Of a stretch of 64,000 nt of DNA, positions 63,117 through 64,000 are shown one piece after another. The notes under the pieces were generated by a model. That model searched no databases and was not told where the DNA came from. It was given only the letters and a program-made list of their open reading frames with translations. Source of the DNA: Bradyrhizobium sp. MOS003 (GTDB lineage: Bacteria; Pseudomonadota; Alphaproteobacteria; Rhizobiales; Xanthobacteraceae); assembly GCF_003020125.1 (NCBI RefSeq), contig NZ_PYFW01000002.1, positions 735,501 through 799,500 of the forward strand. The letters run 5' to 3'. A program made the translations under genes and the position numbers. Each line of letters begins with the position of its first letter. Position 1 is the stretch's first letter.

Positions 63117-63974
63117 TTAAACCCCTTTTCCAGCGATGAGGCCCTGCGGGCGGAATTTGATGAAGGCAATGGCGAGAACGAAGACGAGAACGTCGGCGAC
63201 GACGGGCGCCATGATCCACGGCAGCGCGGCACTGAGCGTGCCGATGACGCCGGCACCCGCGACCGGCCCGATGAAGGAACCGACGCCGCCGACCATCACC
63301 GCGACGAAACCCTGGATCAGGAAGCGCAGGCCGAGATCGGCATAGAGGCTGAACACCGGCACGATCAGCGCACCGGCAAGGCCGGCAAGCGCGGAGCCGA
63401 ATGCGAAGGTGGCGCCGTACATCAGGGGCGTGGAGATGCCCGAGGCCCGCGCCAGCGATGGATTTTCGAGCGTGGCGCGCATGCGCAGGCCAAAGTTGGT
63501 GCGCGACAGCAGGAGGTAGCAACCGGCCATCACCAGCAGCGTGATGACGATGATGGTGAAGCGCCAGGCCGAGATGTGCATGGCGCCGATGTCGATCGAG
63601 CCGCCGATCGGCTCGGGCACGGTGAGATAGAAGCCGCCGATCAGGCCGCGCACGGATTCGCGAATGATCAGGCCGAGCGCATAGGTGCCGAGCATGGCGA
63701 CGATCGGCGCGGCATAGAATCGCCGGATGATCAGCGCCTCCAGCACGAAGCCGAGTGCGCCGACCACGAAGGGCGCCGCGAGCATTCCGGCCCAGATCGG
63801 CAGGCCCTTGGCGTAGGCGAGATAGGTGATGTAGGCCCCGAGCAGGACGAACTCGCCCTGCGCGAAGTTGAAGATGCCCATCATGCTGGCAATGATCCCG
63901 AGCCCCAGCACGATCAGGACGATGATCGCGCCGAAGCTCAGGATCTCGAACGCCGCGACGAACGCGTTAGCCAT
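63117..63974 (-). CDS. ABC transporter permease, LivH/UrtB type, 285 aa
   Basis: Eight membrane helices, MGIFNFAQGEFVLLGAYITYL near the N-terminus (the LivH hallmark N-F-A-Q-G-E/D) and SRTNFGLRMRATLENPSLARASGI in the coupling loop. Its stop is five bases before the binding-protein start, so the two are coupled. First gene of the five-gene operon; the promoter lies at or beyond the right edge of the window. Confidence 0.92.
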   Translation of the reverse strand: MANAFVAAFEILSFGAIIVLIVLGLGIIASMMGIFNFAQGEFVLLGAYITYLAYAKGLPIWAGMLAAPFVVGALGFVLEALIIRRFYAAPIVAMLGTYALGLIIRESVRGLIGGFYLTVPEPIGGSIDIGAMHISAWRFTIIVITLLVMAGCYLLLSRTNFGLRMRATLENPSLARASGISTPLMYGATFAFGSALAGLAGALIVPVFSLYADLGLRFLIQGFVAVMVGGVGSFIGPVAGAGVIGTLSAALPWIMAPVVADVLVFVLAIAFIKFRPQGLIAGKGV

Positions 63975-64000
63975 ACTTTGCTGCCCCGTCCGCCTGCATC

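Overview
The window is a high-GC alphaproteobacterial chromosome segment that looks like Bradyrhizobium or a close relative. The reasons are the gene families present (RegB/RegA-type redox pair, CarD, CobS/CobT, SUV3-like helicase, many acyl-CoA and Liv/Urt-type genes) and the abundant short palindromic intergenic repeats. This assignment is by pattern recognition; no database search was done. I see no rRNA, tRNA, CRISPR array, insertion sequence or replication origin.

Layout. 1-2.8 kb: the tail of an unknown Q/E-rich protein, a ketopantoate-reductase-family gene with a small secreted protein behind it, a YidB-like protein and a GlsB/YeaQ-like membrane protein. 2.9-10.1 kb: an acyl-CoA catabolic cluster (SDR, two acyl-CoA dehydrogenases, two enoyl-CoA hydratases, a VOC protein, a Liv-type binding protein), with similar palindromes at two promoter regions. 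10.4-14.2 kb: an SNase-like protein, an M48 lipoprotein protease with a LysM-like end, and an MFS transporter. 14.3-21.3 kb: a quinol oxidase operon cyoABCD, then SURF1, then a RegB-type kinase and RegA-type regulator, closed by a strong terminator. 21.4-28.9 kb: CarD, ferredoxin FdxA, an S4 RNA-binding protein apparently starting at ACG, a very long SUV3-like helicase, a DUF3108 protein and rpmB.

29.3-32.9 kb is the most distinctive part: a lower-GC insertion carrying two overlapping genes, an AAA ATPase and a cytoplasmic subtilisin-like protease. They match the IetA/IetS toxin-antitoxin-like, anti-phage pair and sit between rpmB and ordinary chromosomal genes.

32.9-46 kb: small hypothetical genes, a DUF2235 hydrolase, a PilZ protein, an old-yellow-enzyme reductase, a Tat-exported phytase/esterase-like protein, the cobaltochelatase subunits CobT and CobS, a DedA protein, and a divergent LysR/F420-reductase-like pair. 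45.7-48.1 kb: two divergent citrate-synthase-family genes, one with an N-terminal DNA-binding domain, separated by a short palindromic intergenic region. 48.3-55.4 kb: a small secreted protein, a J-domain protein divergent from BolA, a CNNM/CorC-type protein, aroB-aroK, xerD and accA. 55.8-59.3 kb: a lipoprotein L,D-transpeptidase, a LuxR-type regulator and a small orphan gene. 59.35-64 kb: a complete five-gene Liv/Urt-type ABC importer operon on the minus strand.

How it works together: most of the window is core metabolism and envelope biology. Two parts are accessory or regulatory in character: the ietAS island, and the redox-control module (terminal oxidase, its assembly factor and a redox-sensing two-component system) built as one tight run of genes.
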